Shown: in pieces, positions 23,852-32,887 of the stretch
Numbering within the stretch: position 1 is the stretch's first letter
Layout: every line of letters starts with the position of its first letter
Assembly (NCBI GenBank): GCA_902363145.1
Contig: CABIZB010000003.1
Location: forward strand, 62,001 to 126,000
Reading direction: 5' to 3'
Origin: Oscillospiraceae bacterium
Lineage (GTDB): Bacteria > Bacillota > Clostridia > Oscillospirales > Ruminococcaceae
DNA length: 64,000 bases
Notes under the pieces: generated by a model
Seen by the model: the letters and a program-made list of their open reading frames with translations, nothing else
Database searches by the model: none
Told to the model about the DNA's origin: nothing
Made by a program: the position numbers and the translations under genes

Positions 23852-25153
23852 ATGTATATTTACTTTTACACATTTGGCTGCAAGGTCAATGTATATGAGA
23901 CTGCGGCTATGTCCAAAGCCTTTGAAAAGGCAGGATATACCGTCACGCAGGTACGTGAGCTGGCGGATATCCTTGTCATAAACTCATGTACCGTCACCTC
24001 CGAAAGCGACAGTAAGCTCATGCAGACCATAAGGCGGATAAGGCGTGAAAAGCCCGACGGAGTTATCGTTCTCACGGGCTGCTATCCGCAGGCATTTCCC
24101 AATGAAGCCAAAGCCTGCGGAGCGGACGTTATCACAGGCACCAAGGACAGGAGCCGCATTGTGGAGCTTACGGAGGAATTTCTGAAAAGCAGACAGCAGA
24201 CCTGCGGCATAACGCCTTATATGCCCCACGATGAGTTTGAAAAAATGCCGGTATCGGCGGTGGAGGGTCACACCCGTGCGTTCATGAAGATACAGGACGG
24301 CTGCAACGCATTCTGCACCTACTGCATAATCCCCTACTCCCGTGGGCGGATACGCTCCATGCCCATTGACGGCGTTATAAGCGAGGCAAAGCTGCTGGCG
24401 AAAAACGGCTACAAGGAGATAGTTCTTGTGGGCATAAACCTTGCATTTTACGGTGCTGAGTTCGGGCTGAGACTGGCGGACGCTGTGGAAGCGGTATGCT
24501 CCGTTGACGGCATTGAGCGGGTTCGGCTGGGTTCGCTGGAGCCTGAGAAGATAACCGATGACGACCTGAAACGTCTGGCTGCTCAGCCAAAGTTCTGCCC
24601 CTCATTTCATCTGTCGCTGCAAAGCGGCTGCGACAGGACGCTGAAAGCCATGAACAGGCGCTACACCTCCGCCGAATTTGAAGAGCTTGTGGGCAGGATA
24701 AGGAGCATCTTCCCCGACTGCGGCATCACCACCGATATAATGACGGGCTTCCCCTGCGAGACGGAGGAAGATCACAAAAAGTCCCTTGAATTTGCGGAGC
24801 GGATAGGCTTTTCCGATATCCACGTCTTCCCCTATTCCAGGCGAAAGGGCACAAAAGCCGACCTTATGGAGCCGCAGGTGCCAGGTGACGTGAAAAAGCG
24901 CAGGGCAAAGGAAATGGCGGAGGTCGGAGCAAAAAGCCGTGACAAATTCCTTCAAAGCCTTGCAGGAAAAGAATTTCCCGTGCTTTTTGAGCGTGAAAAA
25001 GCCGACGGTATCCACCACGGATATGCACCCAATTACGCTTATATCAAAATCTTAACAAAATATTCAGAGAAAAGCTTGCGTAAAATGATTTTTTATGTTA
25101 AAATAGATAAGATAGAGGACGGCTGCTGTTTTGGTCATATTGTTACCGAATAA
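23852..25153 (+). CDS. mtaB: tRNA t6A37 methylthiotransferase
   Basis: The start at 23852 (433 aa) has CGGAG upstream; longer in-frame starts lie in the promoter. The N-terminal UPF0004 domain has YTFGCKVN and SCTVTSES for the auxiliary cluster. The radical-SAM motif is C151-x3-C155-x2-C158 in GCNAFCTYCIIP, and a C-terminal TRAM-like region follows. The enzyme turns t6A37 into ms2t6A in ANN-decoding tRNAs. purL follows 42 bp later. Confidence 0.93.
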   Translation: MYIYFYTFGCKVNVYETAAMSKAFEKAGYTVTQVRELADILVINSCTVTSESDSKLMQTIRRIRREKPDGVIVLTGCYPQAFPNEAKACGADVITGTKDRSRIVELTEEFLKSRQQTCGITPYMPHDEFEKMPVSAVEGHTRAFMKIQDGCNAFCTYCIIPYSRGRIRSMPIDGVISEAKLLAKNGYKEIVLVGINLAFYGAEFGLRLADAVEAVCSVDGIERVRLGSLEPEKITDDDLKRLAAQPKFCPSFHLSLQSGCDRTLKAMNRRYTSAEFEELVGRIRSIFPDCGITTDIMTGFPCETEEDHKKSLEFAERIGFSDIHVFPYSRRKGTKADLMEPQVPGDVKKRRAKEMAEVGAKSRDKFLQSLAGKEFPVLFEREKADGIHHGYAPNYAYIKILTKYSEKSLRKMIFYVKIDKIEDGCCFGHIVTE

Positions 25154-25195
25154 AAGCAAGTCCATTCATAAAACACAAAGGGGAGTATTGAACCT

Positions 25196-28100
25196 ATGTC
25201 AGTTTACAGAATTTATGTTGAAAAGAAGCCTGAATTTGCCGCAGCTGCAAAAACGCTTCTCGGAGATATCAAAACAGCCCTGAGGCTTGATTCTCTGCGC
25301 TCACTCAGGATAATCAACCGCTACGACGCAGAAAACATCTCAGAGGATAATTTCAATTATGCGGCGGATAACGTTTTCTCCGAGCCTGCCGTTGACGTTA
25401 CTTACAGGACGCTCCCCGCTCTCAAGGACGATGAGCGTGTTTTTGCTGTGGAGTATCTTCCCGGTCAGTTCGACCAGAGAGCCGATTCCTGCGAGCAGTG
25501 TATCCAGATACTTACCCAGGGCGAAAGATGCAAGGTAAGAAATGCCCGTGTTTACATCACCGAGGGCAGAATATCCGACAGCGAGTTTGAAGCGCTGAAA
25601 AAGTACATCATCAACCCTGTTGAGAGCCGTGAGGCTTCCCTTGATGAAGTAGAGACCCTGAAGGTAAACTACACTATCCCCGAGACTGTTGAGACCCTCA
25701 CAGGATTTATCACCATGGACGATATGGGTCTTGCAAACTTCGTTACAAAGTACGGCCTTGCAATGGATTCCGACGACCTGAAGTTCTGCCGTGACTATTT
25801 CCGTGACACCGAAAAGCGTGACCCCACTATCACCGAAATTCGCATGATAGATACATACTGGTCTGACCACTGCCGTCACACCACATTCTCCACCGTTATC
25901 GATGAAGCAAATATTGATGCCGATTATATCAGAAAGACATATAACGAGTACATCGACGCAAGAAAAGAGCTGGGCAGAGAAAACAAGCCCATCACTCTTA
26001 TGGATATCGCCACCATCGGCGCAAAGAAGCTGAAAAAGGAAGGCATTCTCAAGGATCTTGACGAGTCCGAAGAGATCAATGCTTGTTCCGTAAAGATCAA
26101 GGTAGATGTTGACGGCGAGCTTCAGGACTGGCTCCTTATGTTCAAGAACGAAACTCACAACCACCCCACCGAGATAGAGCCTTTCGGCGGTGCGGCTACC
26201 TGCCTTGGCGGCGCTATCAGAGACCCCCTTTCGGGACGTTCATATGTATATCAGGCTATGCGTGTAACAGGTGCTTCCAATCCTCTCGTTCCCGTTGAGG
26301 ACACCATTCACGGCAAGCTCCCCCAGAGAAAGATCACCGTGGGCGCAGCTAACGGCTACAGCTCCTACGGCAACCAGATAGGTCTTGCAACAGGTCATGT
26401 TTCCGAGGTATATCACCCCGGCTACGTTGCAAAGAGACTGGAAATAGGCGCTGTTGTAGGCGCTGCTCCCATTGAAAATGTTGTAAGAGAAGTTCCCGAG
26501 CCGGGCGATGTTATCATTCTCCTCGGCGGTCGCACAGGACGTGACGGCTGCGGCGGCGCAACAGGCTCCTCCAAGTCTCACACCGAACAGTCCCTCGAAA
26601 GCTGCGGCGCTGAGGTACAGAAGGGTAATCCTCCCGAGGAAAGAAAGCTTCAGAGACTTTTCAGAAATCCTGAAGTTACACATATGATAAAGCGCTGCAA
26701 CGACTTCGGCGCAGGCGGCGTTTCCGTTGCCATCGGCGAGCTGACAGACGGTCTGGTTATCGACCTGAACGCAGTTCCCAAGAAGTATGACGGTCTTGAC
26801 GGCACTGAGCTTGCTATTTCTGAGAGCCAGGAAAGAATGGCTGTTGTAGTAAGAAAGTCCGACATGAAGAAGTTCATCGCCGCTGCCGCTGCCGAGAACC
26901 TTGAAGCTACCAAGGTTGCGGACGTTATGGCTGAACCCCGCCTCAAGATGAAGTGGAACGGCAAGGTAATCGTTGACCTTTCAAGAGAGTTCCTGAACTC
27001 CAACGGTGCCGAAAAGCACACCACCGTTCAGGTATCCGTTCCCGTTACCGTTCAGCCCAAGTCCTACACCGACTGCCCCGACAGCTGGTACACCCTTATG
27101 ACCAACCTGAACGTATGCTCTCAGAAGGGTCTGGTAGAACGCTTTGACTCCACCATCGGCGCAGGCACCGTTCTTATGCCCTACGGCGGAAAATATCAGC
27201 TCACACCTACTCAGGCGATGGCTGCAAAGATCCCCGTTCTCAAGGGTCAGACAAAGACCTGCTCTATCATGGGCTGGGGATACAATCCTTATGTAAGCGA
27301 CAAGAGCCCTTATCACGGCGCTATCGCTGCTGTTATCGAGTCCATTTCCAAGGTCATCGCAGCAGGCGGAAGCTACAAGCAGTGCTGGCTCACATTCCAG
27401 GAATATTTCGAGAGAACACAGAATAATCCTACCCGCTGGGGCAAGCCTTTCTCCGCTCTTCTCGGCGCATACAAGGCTCAGATAGAGCTGGGCTGCGGCG
27501 CTATCGGCGGCAAGGACTCCATGTCAGGTACATTCGAGAACATTGACGTTCCCGCAACTCTTGTTTCCTTTGCAGTCTCCACCGCAGACAGCGGAAAGAT
27601 CCTTTCCCCTGAATTCAAGAAAGCTGGAAACAAGGTCATCTACATCACTCCCGACTACGATGAAAACGGTCTGCCCAAGTGGGACAGCGTAAGAAGCGTA
27701 TTCGACAGAGTTGAAAAGATCATCGCAGAGGGCAAGGCGCTCTCCGTATGGTCAGTAGGCTTCGGCGGCATTGCGGAGGCAGTTGCTAAGATGTCCCTCG
27801 GAAACAGAGTGGGCTTCAAGTTCGACAAGAAGCTTTCCTCCGACCTGCTGTTCTACTCCCGTTACGGCTCTTTCGTTATCGAGCTTGACGGCGACCCCTT
27901 CACTCCCGAGACCGTTATCGGTACTACCACCGATTCCTATACCATCGACTGCAAGGATTATGTTATCGACATGGCTGACCTCCAGAAATCCTGGGAGGAC
28001 AAGCTTGAACCCATATTCCCCTGCAACATCAAGACCGAGGGCAAGCCTGCAAAGATATACACCTACACCGCAAAGAACTCCGTTCAGCACGCTTCCTCCT

Positions 28101-28903
28101 TTGCAAAGCCCAAGGTGCTTATCCCCGTATTCCCCGGCACAAACTGCGAGTACGATACTGCCCGTGTATTTGAGCGTGCAGGCGCAGTTCCCGAGATCGT
28201 TGTTATCAAGAACCTTTCCGCTCAGACCCTTGAAGAGAGCGTAAAATACTTTGAAAAGGCTGTCAAGAAGTCACAGATCGTTATGATCCCCGGCGGCTTC
28301 TCAGGCGGAGACGAGCCTGACGGTTCAGGAAAGTTCATCACCGCATTCTTCCGCAACCCCCGCATCAAGGACGCTGTTACCGAGCTGCTCGACAACAGGG
28401 ACGGTCTTATGCTGGGTATCTGCAACGGCTTCCAGGCACTTATCAAGCTTGGCCTTGTACCTTACGGAAAGATCGTTGACATGACCGATGATTCCCCCAC
28501 ACTTACATTCAATACCATCGCACGCCACCAGTCAATGATGGTATCCACAAGAATAGCCTCCACCAAGTCCCCCTGGCTTGCAGGCTGCGAGGTGGGCGAT
28601 ATCCACAAGATCGCTATCTCCCACGGCGAGGGCAGATTCGTTGCTTCTCCCGAGCTTATCAAGAGCCTTGCGGACAACGGTCAGATCGCTACTCAGTACG
28701 TTGACCTTGAAGGTGCTCCTTCAATGGATATCCGCTTCAACCCCAACTCTTCCTTTGACGCTATCGAGGGTATCACCTCCCCCGACGGACGTGTTCTCGG
28801 AAAAATGGGCCACAGCGAGCGTATCGGCACCGACATCTGCAAGAATGTTCCCGGCTCCAAGGATCAGAAGATCTTTGAAAGCGGCGTAGCTTACTTCAAG
28901 TAA
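25196..28903 (+). CDS. purL: Phosphoribosylformylglycinamidine synthase, single-chain
   Basis: This 1235-aa enzyme converts FGAR to FGAM in purine synthesis. It contains an N-terminal PurS-like region, two AIR-synthase-type halves (TYWSDHCRHTTF, FKNETHNHPTEIEPFGGAAT) and a C-terminal glutaminase domain with nucleophile C1076 in LGICNGFQAL. The length and N terminus fit the clostridial single-chain type rather than the split PurL/PurQ/PurS. The third-position C bias is strong compared with neighbours, suggesting high expression. No PurR box or riboswitch is visible in the 42-bp gap to mtaB. A terminator follows. Confidence 0.96.
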   Translation: MSVYRIYVEKKPEFAAAAKTLLGDIKTALRLDSLRSLRIINRYDAENISEDNFNYAADNVFSEPAVDVTYRTLPALKDDERVFAVEYLPGQFDQRADSCEQCIQILTQGERCKVRNARVYITEGRISDSEFEALKKYIINPVESREASLDEVETLKVNYTIPETVETLTGFITMDDMGLANFVTKYGLAMDSDDLKFCRDYFRDTEKRDPTITEIRMIDTYWSDHCRHTTFSTVIDEANIDADYIRKTYNEYIDARKELGRENKPITLMDIATIGAKKLKKEGILKDLDESEEINACSVKIKVDVDGELQDWLLMFKNETHNHPTEIEPFGGAATCLGGAIRDPLSGRSYVYQAMRVTGASNPLVPVEDTIHGKLPQRKITVGAANGYSSYGNQIGLATGHVSEVYHPGYVAKRLEIGAVVGAAPIENVVREVPEPGDVIILLGGRTGRDGCGGATGSSKSHTEQSLESCGAEVQKGNPPEERKLQRLFRNPEVTHMIKRCNDFGAGGVSVAIGELTDGLVIDLNAVPKKYDGLDGTELAISESQERMAVVVRKSDMKKFIAAAAAENLEATKVADVMAEPRLKMKWNGKVIVDLSREFLNSNGAEKHTTVQVSVPVTVQPKSYTDCPDSWYTLMTNLNVCSQKGLVERFDSTIGAGTVLMPYGGKYQLTPTQAMAAKIPVLKGQTKTCSIMGWGYNPYVSDKSPYHGAIAAVIESISKVIAAGGSYKQCWLTFQEYFERTQNNPTRWGKPFSALLGAYKAQIELGCGAIGGKDSMSGTFENIDVPATLVSFAVSTADSGKILSPEFKKAGNKVIYITPDYDENGLPKWDSVRSVFDRVEKIIAEGKALSVWSVGFGGIAEAVAKMSLGNRVGFKFDKKLSSDLLFYSRYGSFVIELDGDPFTPETVIGTTTDSYTIDCKDYVIDMADLQKSWEDKLEPIFPCNIKTEGKPAKIYTYTAKNSVQHASSFAKPKVLIPVFPGTNCEYDTARVFERAGAVPEIVVIKNLSAQTLEESVKYFEKAVKKSQIVMIPGGFSGGDEPDGSGKFITAFFRNPRIKDAVTELLDNRDGLMLGICNGFQALIKLGLVPYGKIVDMTDDSPTLTFNTIARHQSMMVSTRIASTKSPWLAGCEVGDIHKIAISHGEGRFVASPELIKSLADNGQIATQYVDLEGAPSMDIRFNPNSSFDAIEGITSPDGRVLGKMGHSERIGTDICKNVPGSKDQKIFESGVAYFK

Positions 28904-28910
28904 TAACGGC

Positions 28911-28946
28911 AAAACCGCCTGTATCTTATGAGCAGGCGGTTTTTTC
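28911..28946 (+). terminator. Rho-independent terminator of purL
   Basis: An 11-bp stem AAAACCGCCTG (28911-28921 with 28933-28943) ends in TTTTTT. Confidence 0.93.
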
Positions 28947-28962
28947 GGTACAAGGAGAAATT

Positions 28963-29634
28963 ATGTTCAAGATACTTATTGCCGAGGACGACAAGGAGCT
29001 GAGACTGCTGTTCCAGCGAGTCCTCACAAGGAGCGGATATGCCGTTCAGGGCGCCTGCGACGGCAAGGAAGCCCTTGCCATGCTTGACAAGGATTACTTT
29101 GACCTGATAATTTCCGACGTGATGATGCCGAATGTTGACGGCTATGAGCTGGTCAGCTCCATAAGGGACTCGGGAATAAATATCCCCGTGCTTATGATAT
29201 CTGCCAAGGACGCTTACGATGATATGCGTCAGGGATTTCTTTCAGGCTCGGACGACTACATGGTAAAGCCCGTAAACGTAAACGAAATGGTGCTGAGAGT
29301 AGGCGCTCTGCTGAGGCGTGCCCAGATGATAAACGACCGCAGACAGACTATCGGCTCAACTGTGATGGAATACGACTCAATGACCGTCACCACAGGCGGC
29401 GAAAGCATAGTTCTGCCACAGAAAGAGTTTATGCTGCTCTATAAAATGGCATCATACCCCGGAAAGATATTCACCCGTCAGCAGATAATGGACGACATAT
29501 GGGGATATGACACCGAGACTGACCCACACACTGTTGAAGTACATATAGGCAGGCTCCGTGAGCATTTCAGGGATAACCCCGATTTTCAGATAGTTACCAT
29601 GAGAGGCGTAGGATACAAGGTGGTAAAGAAGTGA
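28963..29634 (+). CDS. Two-component response regulator, OmpR/PhoB family
   Basis: This 223-aa protein has a receiver domain with the phosphoacceptor D52 in LIISDVMMP and the conserved Lys in YMVKPVN. A winged-helix DNA-binding domain follows (KEFMLLYKMASYPGKIFTRQQIMDDIWGY, EVHIGRLREHF). It starts after CAAGGAG just beyond the purL terminator. The GTG of the kinase gene overlaps its stop. Confidence 0.95.
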   Translation: MFKILIAEDDKELRLLFQRVLTRSGYAVQGACDGKEALAMLDKDYFDLIISDVMMPNVDGYELVSSIRDSGINIPVLMISAKDAYDDMRQGFLSGSDDYMVKPVNVNEMVLRVGALLRRAQMINDRRQTIGSTVMEYDSMTVTTGGESIVLPQKEFMLLYKMASYPGKIFTRQQIMDDIWGYDTETDPHTVEVHIGRLREHFRDNPDFQIVTMRGVGYKVVKK

Positions 29635-30674
29635 CAAAGGACAGGAAGCAGAAAAAGAAATTCGGCATAAACATCACCATATATTTCACCATTCTCATTT
29701 CGCTGGTGATAATCCTTACCATTGCTGCGGCAAGCGCAGTGGCTTATGTGCTGAACTATTTCTTCAACATCACCCTGCACATCTCGGAAAACGGCTGGGT
29801 AATAATGTTCAGCGTTATTCTCGGCGTAGCTGTGGCAATATTCGTGAGCAAGATACTGCTCTCCCCCATCAAAAAGCTGGCAACGGCAATGAAAAAGGTG
29901 GCTCTCCGTGATTTTACCGTAAGGCTTGAAACAAGATCAAGCATTACCGAGGTGCGTGAGCTGTATGACAACTTCAACCTTATGACGAGCGAGCTTGGCG
30001 CAACCGAGATACTCCAGACGGACTTTGTTTCCAACGTTTCCCACGAGTTCAAAACGCCTATCAACGCCATTGAGGGCTATGCAATGCTTTTGCAGGAGCA
30101 GGGACTTCCTCCCGAGGAGCAGGCGGAGTATGTAAGCAAGATACTTTTCAACACAAAACGGCTTTCCGAGCTGGTGGGAAATATCCTGCTGCTCTCAAAG
30201 CTTGAAAATCAGGCGATACCCCAGAAAAGGACATTGTACCGCCTTGATGAGCAGATACGCAAGGCTATACTTCTGCTCGAAACAAAGTGGACAAAGAAAA
30301 ATATCGTCTTTGAAATAGATCTGGACGAGGTATCATGCACCTGCAATGAAAGCCTTATGCTCCACGTATGGACAAATCTGCTGGATAATGCGATCAAGTT
30401 CAATTCCGAGGGCGGAACGATAAAAATGGAGCTTACCGAAAAGAACGGCAGCATCATCTTCACCATTGCGGACAACGGCTGCGGCATTGCCGAGGAGGAC
30501 TGCAAGCATATCTTCGACAAGTTCTACCAGTCGGACAGCTCCCGCAAGGACGAGGGCAGCGGTCTGGGACTTGCTCTTGTAAAGCAGCTCATCGACCTGT
30601 ACGGCGGAAGCATATCCGTAAAAAGCGTTCTCGGCAAGGGCACCTGCTTCACCGTTATTCTTCCCAACAGCTGA
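29631..30674 (+). CDS. Sensor histidine kinase
   Basis: This 347-aa protein has two membrane helices (~15-45 and ~50-75) with almost no extracellular loop, then a HAMP domain, an H-box with H138 in NVSHEFKTP, and an ATPase domain with N, G1 (DNGCGI) and G2 (GSGLGLALV) boxes. It probably senses a membrane or intramembrane cue. GTG start overlapping the regulator stop (GTGA). The architecture resembles kinases that answer envelope stress; the signal is unknown. Confidence 0.94.
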   Translation: MTKDRKQKKKFGINITIYFTILISLVIILTIAAASAVAYVLNYFFNITLHISENGWVIMFSVILGVAVAIFVSKILLSPIKKLATAMKKVALRDFTVRLETRSSITEVRELYDNFNLMTSELGATEILQTDFVSNVSHEFKTPINAIEGYAMLLQEQGLPPEEQAEYVSKILFNTKRLSELVGNILLLSKLENQAIPQKRTLYRLDEQIRKAILLLETKWTKKNIVFEIDLDEVSCTCNESLMLHVWTNLLDNAIKFNSEGGTIKMELTEKNGSIIFTIADNGCGIAEEDCKHIFDKFYQSDSSRKDEGSGLGLALVKQLIDLYGGSISVKSVLGKGTCFTVILPNS

Positions 30675-30686
30675 TCGGAGGCGTAC

Positions 30687-31481
30687 ATGGCAGTATTCAA
30701 GGAATTTATCAGGGACAGCTACGTGGTAGTCGATCTGGAGACCACGGGGCTAAGCCCTTTTTATGACAAAATAATCGAAATTGCCGCCATAAAGGTCACA
30801 GACGGCAAGCCTGCGGAGACCTTTTCCACTCTTGTTGACCCCAAGACCCGCATCAGCAGCGAGATAACCGCTCTTACGGGAATATCCAATGACATGGTAA
30901 AGGGCGCTCCCGATATAAGCAAAGCCATGCCCGAATTTCTGAAATTTGCGGGTGATTCGGCGCTGCTGGGGCATAATATAATCAGGTTCGACCTGCGTTT
31001 TCTGCAAAATTATGCTCCTATGGAAAATTACTGCATAGACACCCTTAACCTTGCCCAGCACCTTAAAGCGAATTTCGGGGGATTCAGCCTTACAGCCCTC
31101 TGCGGTCACTACGGCGTGATAAATGACAACGCTCACCGTGCCCTTTCCGACTGCCTTGCCACCCATGAGGTATATCTGCGGCTAAAGGATGAGTACATGA
31201 AAAACGGCGCATTTTTCACCATGGCAGCAAACTGCGGAAGAAAGCTTTTTCAGCAGAACATATCCGAAAAATGCAGCGTGGGAACTGAGCTTAATGTGAC
31301 ACGCAATGAAAAGGGTCTGCTTTTATCGGCGGGAGAATTTCCAGTGGGAACGGTATCAGGCTCAAAGCAAAAGGAATATGAGGACAACGAGGACATTGTA
31401 AAAAAGGTCACTGTCTCAAAGATAACTGAGGGAGCCAACAGCAAGCTGCTGCTCACCGCAGAAGTGACCGTGGGAATATGA
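30687..31481 (+). CDS. DnaQ-like 3'-5' exonuclease
   Basis: This 264-aa protein has the DEDDh exonuclease fold: DLETTGL (ExoI), HNIIRFDLRFL (ExoII) and HRALSDCLAT (ExoIII, with the His-Asp pair). Residues ~175-264 form an extra beta-rich domain with no family I recognise. It lies 12 bp after the kinase gene. It resembles polymerase III epsilon-type proofreading exonucleases but stands alone. Confidence 0.92.
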   Translation: MAVFKEFIRDSYVVVDLETTGLSPFYDKIIEIAAIKVTDGKPAETFSTLVDPKTRISSEITALTGISNDMVKGAPDISKAMPEFLKFAGDSALLGHNIIRFDLRFLQNYAPMENYCIDTLNLAQHLKANFGGFSLTALCGHYGVINDNAHRALSDCLATHEVYLRLKDEYMKNGAFFTMAANCGRKLFQQNISEKCSVGTELNVTRNEKGLLLSAGEFPVGTVSGSKQKEYEDNEDIVKKVTVSKITEGANSKLLLTAEVTVGI

Positions 31482-31503
31482 CAAAATTTCGGGACGGGAT
31501 AAT

Positions 31504-31920
31504 ATGTATTCATATCCAACTTATGATATTTACATATGCCACAGCGGCATTTACAGCGAAAATTACAGGAAGCTCATAAAGCTTTTCAACAGCGGTAAAG
31601 GCTTCTGCTACCGATGTCATTCCGATGAAGCGGCTCTGCCTTCAATGAAAAAAGCAAGGGGCAATTTCACGGAGATGTACAAAAAAATGCAGCGGAACAT
31701 CAACGCATCGGACTGCATTATCCTGCTGCTGGACAAAAGCTTTATGAAAAACGACCGCATACGCTTTGAGGCAGATTATGCCGCTGCGGCTGGCAAGCCA
31801 ATCATCGTGGTGAACACCGACAGCTCGGAAATGCCCGAGGAGCTTCACTGTGCGGCAGAGGTAAATTTCAGCGCAGAAGAGATATTCTGCGCCGTAAGGC
31901 AGCACTGCCGCAGCAAATAA
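31504..31920 (+). CDS. TIR/ThsB-like (DUF1863-type) domain protein
   Basis: This 138-aa protein is a single domain with TIR-like order: a first strand YDIYICHSG, a central variable stretch, then MQRNINASDCIILLLDKSFM, a helix with RFEADYAAAAG (the Glu at the position of the catalytic Glu in NADase TIRs), and KPIIVVN. Single-domain TIR-like proteins of this kind include ThsB of Thoeris. No ThsA or other defence gene is adjacent; the neighbours are an exonuclease and cobalamin genes. Function is therefore open. Confidence 0.7.
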   Translation: MYSYPTYDIYICHSGIYSENYRKLIKLFNSGKGFCYRCHSDEAALPSMKKARGNFTEMYKKMQRNINASDCIILLLDKSFMKNDRIRFEADYAAAAGKPIIVVNTDSSEMPEELHCAAEVNFSAEEIFCAVRQHCRSK

Positions 31921-31939
31921 GCAAGGAAAGGAAAATTCC

Positions 31940-32332
31940 ATGATATTCATTATCGGAGGGCGCAGTCAGGGCAAGACTGACTATGTGCTGAAAAATTATC
32001 CGTCAGCAGAAATATGCGACGGCGCTGATATGGGCATCGCTGAACTTGAAAACATCGCCTGCATAGATAATTTTCATCTGCTTATAAAAAGGATAATGGC
32101 AGAGGGCGGCACTGAAGCTGCCTTGGCTTTCTCTCAAAAGATTTATGAGCAGAACCCTGATATAATCATCATATCCACGGAAATAGGCGGCGGTATAGTG
32201 CCTATGGAAAAGTCCGAAAGGCTGTGGAGAGAGGCTGTGGGGCGCTCCTGCTGCTATATCGCCGCACACTCGGAAAAGGTCATCCGCATGGTATGCGGCA
32301 TACCCACTGTTATAAAGGAGACAGCAAGATGA
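31940..32332 (+). CDS. Shortened CobU-like nucleotide-binding protein
   Basis: This 130-aa protein has the CobU P-loop as GGRSQGKT (residues 6-13), STEIGGGIVPMEKSERLWREAVGR matching the CobU stretch with NEVG.GIVP, and CGIPTVIK at the C terminus. CobU is ~175 aa; the segment with the guanylylated His (the RI.HR.RP region) is replaced by a short acidic stretch. It could keep kinase but not guanylyltransferase activity. Its stop overlaps the next ATG (ATGA). Confidence 0.8.
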   Translation: MIFIIGGRSQGKTDYVLKNYPSAEICDGADMGIAELENIACIDNFHLLIKRIMAEGGTEAALAFSQKIYEQNPDIIIISTEIGGGIVPMEKSERLWREAVGRSCCYIAAHSEKVIRMVCGIPTVIKETAR

Positions 32333-32886
32333 AGCTGATTTTTATCCGCCACGGTAAAACGGCGGGCAACCTTGAAAGAAGATACATCGGCAGGACTGAT
32401 GAACCTCTCTGCGATGAGGGGATTGCGGAGATATTGGGAAAAGAATATCCCGATGCGGATATCGTCATTGCAAGCCCCATGAAGCGCTGTGTTCAGACAG
32501 CGGAGCTTATCTATCCCCATAAGGAGATAAAGCTTATGCCCTCCCTGCGTGAAACGGATTTCGGCGATTTTGAGGGCTTGAATTACGAGCAGCTGTGCAA
32601 TGATATTTCCTACCGCAGTTGGATAGAGGGCGGAGGAAATGCCGCTCCCCCCAACGGAGAAAGCAGGGAGCAGTTCTGTACCCGCTGCTGCGGTGGATTT
32701 ATCCAGGCGGCTGCCGAAAACAGGGGCAAGACCGTTGCATTTGTGGTACACGGCGGCACTATTATGGCAATAGCTGAAAGATTTGCTTTCCCTAAAAAAG
32801 GCTTTTACGACTATCAGGTAAAAAACGGCGGCGGCTACACTGCCGAGCTTGACCATGGGAAGATAACCATTACTTCGGAGTTCTGA
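32329..32886 (+). CDS. Histidine phosphatase, alpha-ribazole phosphatase-like
   Basis: The start at 32329 (185 aa) has AAAGGAG and overlaps the CobU-like stop. The family signature is LIFIRHGKT, and VVHGGTIMA supplies the second His. A CobC-like role (dephosphorylating the alpha-ribazole phosphate for cobalamin) is suggested by its position between the CobU-like and CbiB genes. Without that context it would simply be a phosphoglycerate-mutase-family phosphatase. Confidence 0.83.
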   Translation: MKLIFIRHGKTAGNLERRYIGRTDEPLCDEGIAEILGKEYPDADIVIASPMKRCVQTAELIYPHKEIKLMPSLRETDFGDFEGLNYEQLCNDISYRSWIEGGGNAAPPNGESREQFCTRCCGGFIQAAAENRGKTVAFVVHGGTIMAIAERFAFPKKGFYDYQVKNGGGYTAELDHGKITITSEF

Positions 32887-32887
32887 T

